From contig NZ_BBUZ01000022.1 in NCBI RefSeq assembly GCF_001417735.1, forward strand, positions 248,001-312,000: DNA of 64,000 nt, given 5' to 3'. This DNA is from Streptomyces sp. NBRC 110028 (GTDB lineage Bacteria > Actinomycetota > Actinomycetes > Streptomycetales > Streptomycetaceae). The position numbers and the translations under genes are program-made. A model generated the notes under the pieces. That model saw nothing but the letters and a program-made list of their open reading frames with translations. It ran no database searches and was not told the origin of the DNA. This document shows positions 45,977 through 53,935 of this stretch, one piece after another. Position 1 is the stretch's first letter. Each line of letters opens with the position of its first letter.

Positions 45977-47659
45977 ATGAGCCAGCACGGCGCACCTGGT
46001 CGCTACCAGGGCAGTTCCCTGGCCGGCGGCCGTTACCAATTGCGGGACCTGCTCGGCGAAGGCGGCATGGCGTCGGTGCACCTCGCGTACGACTCCGTGC
46101 TGGACCGCCAGGTCGCGATCAAGACGCTGCACACGGAGCTGGGCCGCGAACAGTCCTTCCGCGAGCGCTTCCGCCGCGAGGCCCAGGCCGTGGCGAAGCT
46201 CACGCACACCAATATCGTCTCGGTCTTCGACACCGGCGAGGATTCGATCGACGACACGCTCATGCCGTACATCGTCATGGAGTACGTCGAGGGACATCCG
46301 CTGCGTTCCGTTCTCGACGCCGATGTCCGGCAACACGGCGCGATGCCGACCGAAAAGGCGCTGAAAATCACCGGTGATGTTCTGGCGGCGCTGGAGATCA
46401 GTCACGAAATGGGGCTGGTTCACCGCGACATCAAGCCCGGTAACGTGATGATGACCAAGCGTAATGTGGTCAAAGTCATGGACTTCGGCATCGCCCGCGC
46501 CATGCAGTCCGGGGTCACCTCCATGACCCAGACCGGCATGGTCGTCGGCACCCCGCAGTACCTCTCGCCCGAGCAGGCGCTGGGCCGTGGCGTGGACGCC
46601 CGCAGCGACCTGTACTCGGTCGGCATCATGCTCTTCGAGCTGCTGACCGGCCGGCTCCCCTTCGACGCCGACTCGCCACTCGCCATCGCGTACGCGCACG
46701 TGCAGGAGGAGCCGGTCGCGCCCTCCTCGATCAACCAGTCCATCCCGCCCGCGGTGGACGCGCTGGTCGCCCGCGCCCTGAAGAAGAACCCGAACGAGCG
46801 CTTCCCGACCGCCGAGGCCATGCGCGACGAGTGCGCCCGCGTCTCCCGCACCGGCCAGACCGGCGCGGCCCCGATCATCATCACCGGCGGCCCGCCCGCG
46901 ACCAGCGGCTCCGGCGTCGGCGCCGCGGTCTTCCCGCCCGTCGACCAGCAGGCCCCCGCCCCCGGCCCCGGCAGCGTCCAGACGCCGTACCAGCCGCAGG
47001 CCGGAGCGGGGCAGTACGGCGCCTTCGGCCCGTCCACCCCGCCGCCGCCGAGCCAGCCGGTGGGGCAGCAGCCCTACGGCACCCCCGCGTCCCCGTACCA
47101 GGGCGGCCACGGCTCGCACACCCCGCCGCCGTACAACATCGCGCCCGCCCCGGCCCACTCGCCGGGGTCCCCGGGGTCGCCGGGCTCCGCGGGCGGCGGC
47201 AACAGCAACAAGCGCGTGATCATAGGCTCCGCCGTGGTGGCCGCGATCGCGGTCCTCGGCGTCGTCGTGGTCGTCGCCCTCAACGGCCCGGGCGGCGGCG
47301 AGAAGAAGGACCAGAGCGAGGGCGGCGGCGACAAGAAGACCTCCGCGCCCCCGTCGACGGCCGCCGCGGGCTTCCGCATGGGCGACAAGACGAAGACGAT
47401 CGACCCGGCCAAGTGCAAGGACGCGTACGAGAACAGCGACGAGAAGGGCACCTACAGCGTGCCCGACTTCCAGAACCTCTACGTCGACTCGGTGAAGAAG
47501 TGCATCCGGGCCGCGGGCTGGAAGTACCGCGTCACGACCCAGGACGAGAACCTGTGGGGCAAGGGCACGGTCCTCAACTACACGTACCGCAACTACGAGC
47601 CGTACAACCCGGACACCGACACCATCGAGCTGACGGTCTCCACCGGGAATCCGGGCTGA
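45977..47659 (+). CDS. Transmembrane Ser/Thr protein kinase with one PASTA-like domain
   Basis: 560 residues from the ATG at 45977 (GGGGGAAG upstream). Kinase domain (about 19-280): GEGGMASVH, VAIKTL, HRDIKPGNV, VMDFGIA, and activation loop with TSMTQTGMVVGTPQYLSPEQ. A Pro/Gly/Gln linker, a transmembrane helix (about 414-437), and an external domain (about 485-560: YSVPDFQNLYVDSVKKCIRAAGW) with the PASTA pattern and two cysteines. PASTA modules bind muropeptides or lipid II and link kinase activity to wall synthesis. It has one module, fewer than PknB (four). Confidence 0.92.
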   Translation: MSQHGAPGRYQGSSLAGGRYQLRDLLGEGGMASVHLAYDSVLDRQVAIKTLHTELGREQSFRERFRREAQAVAKLTHTNIVSVFDTGEDSIDDTLMPYIVMEYVEGHPLRSVLDADVRQHGAMPTEKALKITGDVLAALEISHEMGLVHRDIKPGNVMMTKRNVVKVMDFGIARAMQSGVTSMTQTGMVVGTPQYLSPEQALGRGVDARSDLYSVGIMLFELLTGRLPFDADSPLAIAYAHVQEEPVAPSSINQSIPPAVDALVARALKKNPNERFPTAEAMRDECARVSRTGQTGAAPIIITGGPPATSGSGVGAAVFPPVDQQAPAPGPGSVQTPYQPQAGAGQYGAFGPSTPPPPSQPVGQQPYGTPASPYQGGHGSHTPPPYNIAPAPAHSPGSPGSPGSAGGGNSNKRVIIGSAVVAAIAVLGVVVVVALNGPGGGEKKDQSEGGGDKKTSAPPSTAAAGFRMGDKTKTIDPAKCKDAYENSDEKGTYSVPDFQNLYVDSVKKCIRAAGWKYRVTTQDENLWGKGTVLNYTYRNYEPYNPDTDTIELTVSTGNPG

Positions 47660-47674
47660 GGCAGCACTCCCTCC

Positions 47675-48577
47675 TCACCGCTTTTCCTGGTCGTGGAATC
47701 CGGTGCGCCAGGTCGGGTGGAGGGGGCGCCAGCCCAGGCGGTGGGCCAGGGTGTTGTCGGCGCCGCGCGCCCAGCCCTCCCGGCCGGGCCCGGCGGGCGG
47801 CGGGGCCGGGGCGCCGAGGGCGGTGGCGAGCGCGGGCAGCCAGTCGCGGGCGGGCGCCGGTTCGTCGTCCACCACGTTCACCGCGCCACTCGGCCAGCCC
47901 AGCGCCGCGACCGCGGCCCGGGCAGCGTCCGCCACGTGCACGAACGAGCTGATCGCGCCGTCCGCCACCACCTGCCCCACCATCGCCGCCCCCGGCCGCG
48001 CACCGGGCCCCTCAAGGGGCGCGCCACGCAGTACGGCGTCCAGCGCCCCGCCGGGCGCGTACCAGGTGCCCGGGCCGTAGAACGTCCCGTAGCGCAGCAC
48101 CACATGCGTCTCGATCCCGGCCACCGCCTCCTCCAGCGCCCGCAGGCTGCCCACCATGGCGGCGCGCGACGGCGGGGCGGCCAGGTCGAGCGGGGTGGAC
48201 TCGACGGCCGGGGTCGCGCCCGGTTCGTACGCCCAGGAGATGGACTGGGCGACGATGCGCCGCACCCCGGCGCGCAGCGCCGCGTCCACCAGGTGCCGGG
48301 TGCCCTCCCGGCGGATCCGCCCGTTCTCGGCGCGGCTGCCGCCCGCGAGGGCGGTCAGCTGGTGGATCACCGCGTCCGGGGCGGCGTCCGCGACCGCACG
48401 CTCCACGCTCGCGGCGTCGAAGACGTCCAGCGATACGGCCGTCGCGCCCTGGGCGCGCAGCCGCTCGGCGCCCCCGGCGGTGCGGGCGGTCCCGGTGACC
48501 TGGTGCCCGTCCGCGACGAGCAGGGGGACCAGGAGACGGCCGACGGCGCCGGTCGCCCCGGCGAGGAAGATGCGCAT
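47675..48577 (-). CDS. NAD(P)-dependent epimerase/dehydratase (extended SDR)
   Basis: 300 residues from the ATG at 48577. Rossmann start MRIFLAGATGAVGRLLVPLL with the GATGAVG nucleotide motif typical of NAD(P)H-binding atypical or extended SDRs. The usual YxxxK catalytic pair is not clear: SWAYEPG occurs, and the region aligned with YxxxK is replaced by MVGSLRALEEAV, so it may be an atypical SDR without classic catalysis. The C-terminus (VNVVDDEPAPARDWLPALA) matches sugar-epimerase-like proteins. Substrate unknown. It is convergent with the PASTA kinase (15-bp gap). Confidence 0.78.
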   Translation of the reverse strand: MRIFLAGATGAVGRLLVPLLVADGHQVTGTARTAGGAERLRAQGATAVSLDVFDAASVERAVADAAPDAVIHQLTALAGGSRAENGRIRREGTRHLVDAALRAGVRRIVAQSISWAYEPGATPAVESTPLDLAAPPSRAAMVGSLRALEEAVAGIETHVVLRYGTFYGPGTWYAPGGALDAVLRGAPLEGPGARPGAAMVGQVVADGAISSFVHVADAARAAVAALGWPSGAVNVVDDEPAPARDWLPALATALGAPAPPPAGPGREGWARGADNTLAHRLGWRPLHPTWRTGFHDQEKR

Positions 48578-48668
48578 GCGGTCGACCTTAGGGAGCCGCC
48601 GGACCACTGTCAGGGGCCAATGCGGGGGCGGGAGCGTGGGCCACTTCGCCGAGCCTGCCCGCGCGAAC

Positions 48669-48709
48669 GGCGGGCCGCCCCGGACCTTCCGGTCCCGGGG
48701 CGGCCCGCC
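48669..48709 (-). terminator. Strong hairpin terminator after bpa
   Basis: Arms of 18-19 nt (GGCGGGCCGCCCCGG...) with one bulge and a 4-nt loop, 50 bp past the Bpa stop. Confidence 0.8.
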
Positions 48710-48717
48710 TGGAGTAT

Positions 48718-48753
48718 GTGCGCGTGGGGTGTGTGCGCGTGGGGTGTGTGCGC
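48718..48753. repeat. 15-bp tandem repeat, 2.4 copies
   Basis: GTGCGCGTGGGGTGT at 48718 and 48733, then a partial third copy, just past the Bpa stop codon. Confidence 0.7.
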
Positions 48754-48758
48754 CTCCG

Positions 48759-49322
48759 CTACAGGTACGGGCCCGAGCGGGCACCGCCGTGCTCAGGCCC
48801 CATCCCCGGGGCCTCCTCGCCACCGACGCCCGGGGGCAGCGCCCTGCGCATCTGCTCCAGCTGCGCCCGGGCGGCCATCTGCTGGGCGAACAGCGTCGTC
48901 TGGATGCCGTGGAACAGCCCCTCCAGCCAGCCGACCAACTGCGCCTGGGCGATGCGCAGTTCCGCCTCGGTCGGAATCGTCTCCTCCGTGAAGGGCAGCG
49001 ACAGCCGCTCCAGCTCCCCGATCAGCTCGGGGGCCAGACCGTCCTCCAGCTCCTTGACCGAACTGGCGTGGATCTCCTTGAGACGCGCGCGGCTCGCCTC
49101 GTCGAGAGGTGCCGCGCGGACCTCCTCCAGCAGCTGCTTGATCATGCTTCCGATGCGCATGACCTTCGCGGGCTGTTCGACCATGTCCGTCACGGGAACC
49201 TCGCGCGACTCGTCGTCACCACTGCCATCGCCAGGAGCGACACCGCCGAGCGCCATGCCGTCCGGACCGACGACCAGGACGTGCGGGCTCTCCTGCGATC
49301 GTTCGTTCATCGGCTGGTTCAT
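48759..49322 (-). CDS. bpa: Bacterial proteasome activator
   Basis: 187 residues. Matches the Bpa/PafE family (formerly DUF2587): central helical bundle (about 50-160) with KVMRIGSMIKQLLEEVR, LDEASRARLKEIHASSVKELEDGL and QAQLVGWLEGLFHGIQTTLFAQQ. Bpa forms a ring that docks on the 20S proteasome and opens its gate without ATP, degrading unfolded proteins. The C-terminus is GPYL, the docking tail; M. tuberculosis has GQYL. The start is ATG 49322; upstream GTG codons near 49340-49346 with GGAGG are possible. Proteasome genes are not in the window. Confidence 0.92.
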   Translation of the reverse strand: MNQPMNERSQESPHVLVVGPDGMALGGVAPGDGSGDDESREVPVTDMVEQPAKVMRIGSMIKQLLEEVRAAPLDEASRARLKEIHASSVKELEDGLAPELIGELERLSLPFTEETIPTEAELRIAQAQLVGWLEGLFHGIQTTLFAQQMAARAQLEQMRRALPPGVGGEEAPGMGPEHGGARSGPYL

Positions 49323-49398
49323 ACCCCCATTGTTCCGCACCGGCACCTCCGGGGGAGGCCGCGGGTCGCCCCGGGCCCCCGGGAACCGGGCCCTCCGC

Positions 49399-49425
49399 GT
49401 CCTCAGCGTCCTCAGCGTCCTCAGC
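49399..49425. repeat. 9-bp tandem repeat, 3 copies
   Basis: GTCCTCAGC at 49399, 49408 and 49417, overlapping the last codons of the small membrane protein gene. A second, larger 9-bp array sits at the other end of that gene. Confidence 0.7.
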
Positions 49426-49885
49426 GACGGCGTAGCCGCAGGCCGAGGAAGGCCAGCCCGAGCCCCAGCCCGGCCAGCGCCAGCCCGGTGCCCAGCGGCA
49501 GCACCCGCGTGATCCGGTCCCCGGGCTCGGCGGCGGTCCGTTCGGTGGCGTACGGACGATCGTCCCGGGGCACCTCCCGCGCCCCGGGCCGCTCCCGCTC
49601 ATGCGGGAGCCGAAGCGAGGTGGGCGTCCAGTCCGGGGCCGGCGACAAACCCGGGTCCGCCTGGTCCCGTCCGCTCGGGCCCGTCGGCGTGGGCGTGGGC
49701 GAGGGGTCGGGGGAGGTGGTGGGCGCCGCGCTCCGGCCGGGGTGGGCCCGGCCCTCCCCCGCGTGGGTCCCCGCCAGATCGCCGTCGTCGGCGCGCGCCA
49801 CCGGCTGCGGGGCGGCTAGCAGGGCGGCGCCCGCCAGCAGGGCCGTCGCGGGCAGGGTACGGAGTGCGGGGTTCACGGTCGTCAC
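49421..49885 (-). CDS. Small exported membrane protein, unknown function
   Basis: 154 residues. Signal peptide (about 1-32: [19 protein letters not shown] ending ARADD), a polar Pro/Thr/Asp-rich central region (about 33-120), and one C-terminal hydrophobic helix followed by a basic tail ([13 protein letters not shown]). The topology, external stalk with C-terminal anchor, is typical of Streptomyces surface proteins; there is no LAXTG motif. No family is recognised. Its upstream region carries a 135-bp tandem array. Confidence 0.62.
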   Translation of the reverse strand: MTTVNPALRTLPATALLAGAALLAAPQPVARADDGDLAGTHAGEGRAHPGRSAAPTTSPDPSPTPTPTGPSGRDQADPGLSPAPDWTPTSLRLPHERERPGAREVPRDDRPYATERTAAEPGDRITRVLPLGTGLALAGLGLGLAFLGLRLRRR

Positions 49886-49904
49886 CCTCCCCTGCCGAGC
49901 CGTC

Positions 49905-50039
49905 GCCTCACCGGCCTTACGGGCCTTACCGGCCTTGCGGACCTTACGGGCCTTACAGGCCTCACAGGCCTCACGGGCCTCACGGGCCTCACGGGCCTCA
50001 CGGGCCTCACGGGCCTCACGGGCCTCACGGGCCTCACGG
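49905..50039. repeat. 9-bp tandem repeat array, 15 copies
   Basis: Unit GCCTCACGG; the eight copies nearest 50039 are identical, and those toward 49905 diverge (GCCTTACGG, GCCTTGCGG, GCCTTACAG). It fills most of the gap between two genes on the minus strand, ending 19 bp from the small membrane protein start, so it lies in that gene's promoter or leader. Confidence 0.9.
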
Positions 50040-50137
50040 GATGAGGGTCACACAGCGGGACGGTACGGGCATTCCGGGCGCGGCCGAACAGGCCACGTCG
50101 GCCGTCGTCGCAGGCCGCGCCCGGGAACCGCCCGCGC

Positions 50138-51115
50138 TCAGACCGTCAGCAGCACCTTGCCGACATGCCCGCTGGACTCGATCCACCGGTGGGCCTCCGC
50201 GGCCTCCCGCATCGGGAGCGTACGGTCCACGATCGCGCGGACCCGGCCGCTGCCGATCAGCGGCCAGACATGCTCCCGTACGGCCGCGACGATCGCCGCC
50301 TTCTGGGCGAGCGAACGCCCCCGCAGCCCGGTGGCCGTCACCGCGCCGCTCTTGCCCAGCAGCTTGACCAGGTTCAGCTCGGCCTTCGCCCCGCCCTGCA
50401 GACCGATGATCGCCAGCCGTCCGTTGACGGCCAGCGCGTCCACGTTCCGGTCCAGGTACTTCGCCCCGACGATGTCCAGGATGACATCCGCCCCGGCCCC
50501 GTCGGTGGCCGCGTGGACCTCCTCGACGAAGTCCTGCTCGCGGTAGTTGATCAGCACATCGGCCCCCAGCTCCCGGCAGGCCGCCAGCTTCTCCGCCGAC
50601 CCGGCCGTGACAGCCACCCGCGCCCCGGCCGCCTTCGCGAGCTGGATGGCCATGGTGCCGATGCCGCTCGAACCGCCGTGCACCAACAGCGTCTCGCCCG
50701 GCCGGAGATGGGCGATCATGAAGACGTTCGACCATACGGTCGCGGTCACTTCGGGCAGTCCGGCGGCGGTGACCAGGTCGACGTCCTCCGGGACCGGCAG
50801 CAGCTGCCCCGAAGGGACCGCCACCTTCCCCGCGTACCCGCCGCCCGCCAGCAGCGCGCACACCTCGTCGCCCACCGTCCAGCCGCTGACGCCGGGGCCC
50901 AGCTCCACGATCCGGCCCGAGCACTCCAGGCCGGGGTATTCGGGGGCGCCGGGCGGCGGCGGATAGTGGCCCTGCCGCTGCATCAGATCGGCGCGGTTGA
51001 CGCCGCTGGCCACGACCTCGACCAGGACCTCCCCCTCGCCGGGCACGGGATCGGGCACCTCCGTCCACTGCAGTGCGTCGGGGCCGCCGGGTTCAGGAAT
51101 GGTGATCGCATGCAT
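50138..51115 (-). CDS. NAD(P)H:quinone oxidoreductase (zinc-free MDR family)
   Basis: 325 residues, full length for the quinone oxidoreductase branch of medium-chain dehydrogenases. N-terminal GroES-like domain (VASGVNRADLMQRQGHYPPPPG, YPGLECSGRIVELGPGV) and Rossmann domain with VHGGSSGIGTMAIQLAKAAGARV. It lacks the zinc ligands of alcohol dehydrogenases. It reduces quinones or enals with NADPH in the cytoplasm. It follows the K+ channel gene by 10 bp on the same strand, so may be the last gene of that operon. Confidence 0.9.
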   Translation of the reverse strand: MHAITIPEPGGPDALQWTEVPDPVPGEGEVLVEVVASGVNRADLMQRQGHYPPPPGAPEYPGLECSGRIVELGPGVSGWTVGDEVCALLAGGGYAGKVAVPSGQLLPVPEDVDLVTAAGLPEVTATVWSNVFMIAHLRPGETLLVHGGSSGIGTMAIQLAKAAGARVAVTAGSAEKLAACRELGADVLINYREQDFVEEVHAATDGAGADVILDIVGAKYLDRNVDALAVNGRLAIIGLQGGAKAELNLVKLLGKSGAVTATGLRGRSLAQKAAIVAAVREHVWPLIGSGRVRAIVDRTLPMREAAEAHRWIESSGHVGKVLLTV

Positions 51116-51125
51116 GGCCGCGAGG

Positions 51126-52184
51126 CTACTCCTGGGGCAGCGGCGCGCGAACGATGGTGATCAGCCGATCGGCGGCCTGCAGCGGGCTCGCGTCGGCGTC
51201 GTCGTACGCCAGCAGGCGGTGCCCGCGCCGTACGGACACCACGAGGTCGTCCGTGTCCCGCACCGACCTGCCCACCTCGGACTTCACCACCGTGCGCTCC
51301 ACCAGGTCCAGGCCGCTGCCCTGCTGGATCAGGTCCTCGATCACCGCGCCCGCGGTCGGCGACTGCACGCTCAGCCCCAGCAGCCGTCCCGCCGCGCTCG
51401 CGCTCGTGATCACCGCGTCCGCGCCGGACTGGCGCAGCAGCGGCGCGTTCTCCTCCTCACGGACCGCCGCCACGATGTTGGCGCTCTTGTTGAGCTGCCG
51501 CGCGGTCAGCGTGACCAGCACCGCCGTATCGTCCCGCTGGGTCGCGATCACGAACTGACGGGCCCGGTGCGCCTCCGCCCGCAGCAGCACATCGCTGTGC
51601 GTCGCGTCCCCCACCACGCCCGCGAACCCCTCCGAGGTCGCGGACTCGATCACCTTGTGGTTCGGGTCGACCACCACGACCCGGCCCTTGGGCAGCCCGC
51701 CCGCGCAGAGCGTCTGGACGGCGGACCGGCCCTTGGTGCCGAAGCCGACGACGATGGTGTGATCGCGCAAGGCGGACCTCCAGCGGTTCAGGCGGTATTG
51801 CTCGCGGGTGCGCTCGGCGAGGACTTCGAGCGTGGTGCCGACCAGGATGATCAGGAACAGCACGCGCAGCGGGGTGACCAGCAGGATGTTGGTGAGCCGG
51901 GCGCTGTCGCTGTACGGGACGATGTCGCCGTAGCCGGTCGTCGACAGCGTCACGGTGGAGTAGTAGACGGAGTCGAGGAAGTCGACGTTGTCGTCGGCGT
52001 TGTCGTGGTAGCCGGACCGGTCCAGGTAGACGATCAGGACCGTCAGCACCAGGACGAGGAGCGCCAGCAGCAGCCGGCGGCCCACCTGGCGCAGCGGGCC
52101 GTCCGGATAGCGCGGCAGCTGTACGCGGTGGCCGGTGTCCTCCGGTGGCGTACGGGCCGCCGCGTCATGACTGGGCAGCTTCAC
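51126..52184 (-). CDS. Potassium channel with RCK (TrkA-N) domain
   Basis: 352 residues from a GTG (AGGAGGG upstream) that overlaps the MoeA stop by 4 bp. Two transmembrane helices (LLLALLVLVLTVLIVYL and ILLVTPLRVLFLIILVG) flank a pore helix with selectivity filter TLSTTGYGDIVP. The cytoplasmic RCK domain starts VVGFGTKGRSAVQTL and gates the channel on NAD(H), ATP or ions in relatives; a TrkA-C-like region ends the protein. It conducts K+ as a tetramer. Coupling to molybdenum-cofactor genes is unusual. Confidence 0.9.
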   Translation of the reverse strand: MKLPSHDAAARTPPEDTGHRVQLPRYPDGPLRQVGRRLLLALLVLVLTVLIVYLDRSGYHDNADDNVDFLDSVYYSTVTLSTTGYGDIVPYSDSARLTNILLVTPLRVLFLIILVGTTLEVLAERTREQYRLNRWRSALRDHTIVVGFGTKGRSAVQTLCAGGLPKGRVVVVDPNHKVIESATSEGFAGVVGDATHSDVLLRAEAHRARQFVIATQRDDTAVLVTLTARQLNKSANIVAAVREEENAPLLRQSGADAVITSASAAGRLLGLSVQSPTAGAVIEDLIQQGSGLDLVERTVVKSEVGRSVRDTDDLVVSVRRGHRLLAYDDADASPLQAADRLITIVRAPLPQE

Positions 52185-53935
52185 GCGTGGCCCTCCTGGG
52201 TGCATATGCCATCGTCGTCCTCCTGGCTCCCGCCGCCGGCCCGGTGGGACGCGCCGTGCTCGCCGGTCCGGCTCGACCAGGGCAGTTCCAGCACCTCGAC
52301 CTCCGCGCCGCGCCCGGCCCCGCCCGGCGGGATCACCGCGAGACCGTCCGCGACCGCGACGCCGCGCAGCATCGCCGGGCCGCTGAAGCGCAGCGGCCGC
52401 GCCTCGTCGTACCGGAACGCCACCGGCACCAGCCGGGTGTGGTGCGGATGCCCGCTCACCGCCTCGGCCAGCGGGGCCGGGTGGCGCTCGGGCGCGGGGC
52501 GGCCCGTCAGTGTCCGCAGCAGCGGCTCCGCGAGCGTCAGCAGCCCCGATACGGCGGCCAGCGGATTGCCCGGCAGGCCGACCAGGTGTCGTTCGGGGCC
52601 GAGGCGGGCCAGCAGCATCGGATGGCCCGGCCGCACCTCCACCCCGTCGACCAGCAGCTCGGCGCCCAGCCGGTGCAGCGTGGGGTGCACATGGTCCACC
52701 GGGCCCGCCGCCGTGCCGCCCGTCGTCACCACCAGGTCCGCGCAACAGCCGTCGAGCGCCTCGTACAGCGCGTCCGCCTCGTCGGACACCCGGCGGGTGC
52801 CGGACACCTCCGCGCCCAGCGCCCGCAGCCACGGCCCCAGCATGGGCCCCAGCGCGTCCCGGATACCGCCCTCGCGGGGCAGCCCCCGGTGCAGCAGCTC
52901 GTCCCCGAGGACCAGCACCTCCACCCGCGGCCTGCGGACGGTCGCCACCTCGTCGTATCCGGCGGCGGCCGCGAGCCCCAGCACGGCGGGCGTGACCCGG
53001 GTGCCCGCGGGCAGCAGCTGATCGCCGCTGCGGCACTCCTGGCCGCGCGGGCGGATGTCCTGCCCGAAGCCGACCGGCCGGGGGGCCTTCGCCGCGTACA
53101 GCCGGCCGTCCCCGGTGTCCGCGCCGTACTCCGTCCGCAACACGGCGGTGGCGCCGGGCGGGATCCGGGCGCCGGTGGCGATCCGCACGGCGTGCCCGTC
53201 GGACAACGGCTCCACCGCACCGGTCCCCGCCAGGATCCCGCGCCCCGTACGGCCTCCCGTGAGCCGCCACGGGCCGGGCCCGGCGAGGGCCCAGCCGTCC
53301 ATGGCGGACGTGTCGAACGGCGGCAGATCGGTCAGCGCGGTGAGGGGTTCGGCGAGGACGTGGCCGAGCGCGTCGTCCAGCGCCCGCAGGACCGGCGCCG
53401 CCCTGGCGACGGCCCTGGCGGGGGCGCGGGCGGCGATGCGGCGGGCGTCGGGCCAGGAAGTCAGGGGGGCCTCGGGTGGTGTGGGGGGTGCGGTGTCCTC
53501 GGGTGCGGGCTTCCGGGGGGCGGGTTTCGCTGCGGCGCGCTTCCCGGGGGCGCGCTTCCCGGCGGCGCGCTTCCCGGGGGCGCGCTTCCCGGCGGCGCGC
53601 TTCCCTGGGTCGGGCTCGGGGCCGTCCGGGCGCGCGTCGGGCGCGGGGGCGGGCGCGGGGGCGGGGCCTTCGTCCGGTGGCACCGGCCGGATGCTCGGGG
53701 GCGGCCAGCCCAGCGCCTCGTCCGGCTCGTCCCTCGGCGCCGCCTGGGGCTCGGGGACGCCGTGGCGGATCGTGCGCACCACGCTGGGCGGGGGCCAGCC
53801 CAGCTCGGGGTCCGGGTCGTCCAGCGGTCGCGAAGCCCGCGCGGCGGTGGCCTTCTCGTTGGCCAGGGCCAGGGCCTCGTCGACCTGGCGGTCGAGCTTG
53901 TCGGCGTCCCCGGGACGGGGCTCCCGCCGTGTCAT
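52181..53935 (-). CDS. moeA: MoeA-like molybdopterin molybdenumtransferase with long N-terminal extension
   Basis: 584 residues against about 400-430 for typical MoeA. Residues about 165-560 form the MoeA core: PPFDTSAMDGWAL, TGARIPPGATAVLRTEY, VLVLGDELLHRG, the MoCF site VVTTGGTAAGPVDHV, and LPGNPLAAVSGLL. It inserts molybdate into adenylylated molybdopterin. The first 165 residues are an extension with two copies of ELGWPPPS/ALGWPPPS and a basic GKRAAGKRAPGKRA repeat. The expected GTSxG-like TTGG Asp is partly altered (TTGGTAAGP), so activity should be checked. Its ATG overlaps the upstream stop by 4 bp. Confidence 0.85.
   Translation of the reverse strand: MTRREPRPGDADKLDRQVDEALALANEKATAARASRPLDDPDPELGWPPPSVVRTIRHGVPEPQAAPRDEPDEALGWPPPSIRPVPPDEGPAPAPAPAPDARPDGPEPDPGKRAAGKRAPGKRAAGKRAPGKRAAAKPAPRKPAPEDTAPPTPPEAPLTSWPDARRIAARAPARAVARAAPVLRALDDALGHVLAEPLTALTDLPPFDTSAMDGWALAGPGPWRLTGGRTGRGILAGTGAVEPLSDGHAVRIATGARIPPGATAVLRTEYGADTGDGRLYAAKAPRPVGFGQDIRPRGQECRSGDQLLPAGTRVTPAVLGLAAAAGYDEVATVRRPRVEVLVLGDELLHRGLPREGGIRDALGPMLGPWLRALGAEVSGTRRVSDEADALYEALDGCCADLVVTTGGTAAGPVDHVHPTLHRLGAELLVDGVEVRPGHPMLLARLGPERHLVGLPGNPLAAVSGLLTLAEPLLRTLTGRPAPERHPAPLAEAVSGHPHHTRLVPVAFRYDEARPLRFSGPAMLRGVAVADGLAVIPPGGAGRGAEVEVLELPWSSRTGEHGASHRAGGGSQEDDDGICTQEGHA
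53532..53605 (-). repeat. 15-bp tandem repeat inside moeA
   Basis: About five copies of a unit containing GCGCGCTTCCCGG encode the KRAAGKRAPG repeats of the N-terminal extension. The unit is a multiple of three, so copy-number change keeps the frame. Confidence 0.8.

Noticed and set aside
49905..50039. CRISPR array
   Set aside because: The 9-bp units are contiguous with no spacers, and no cas genes are present.
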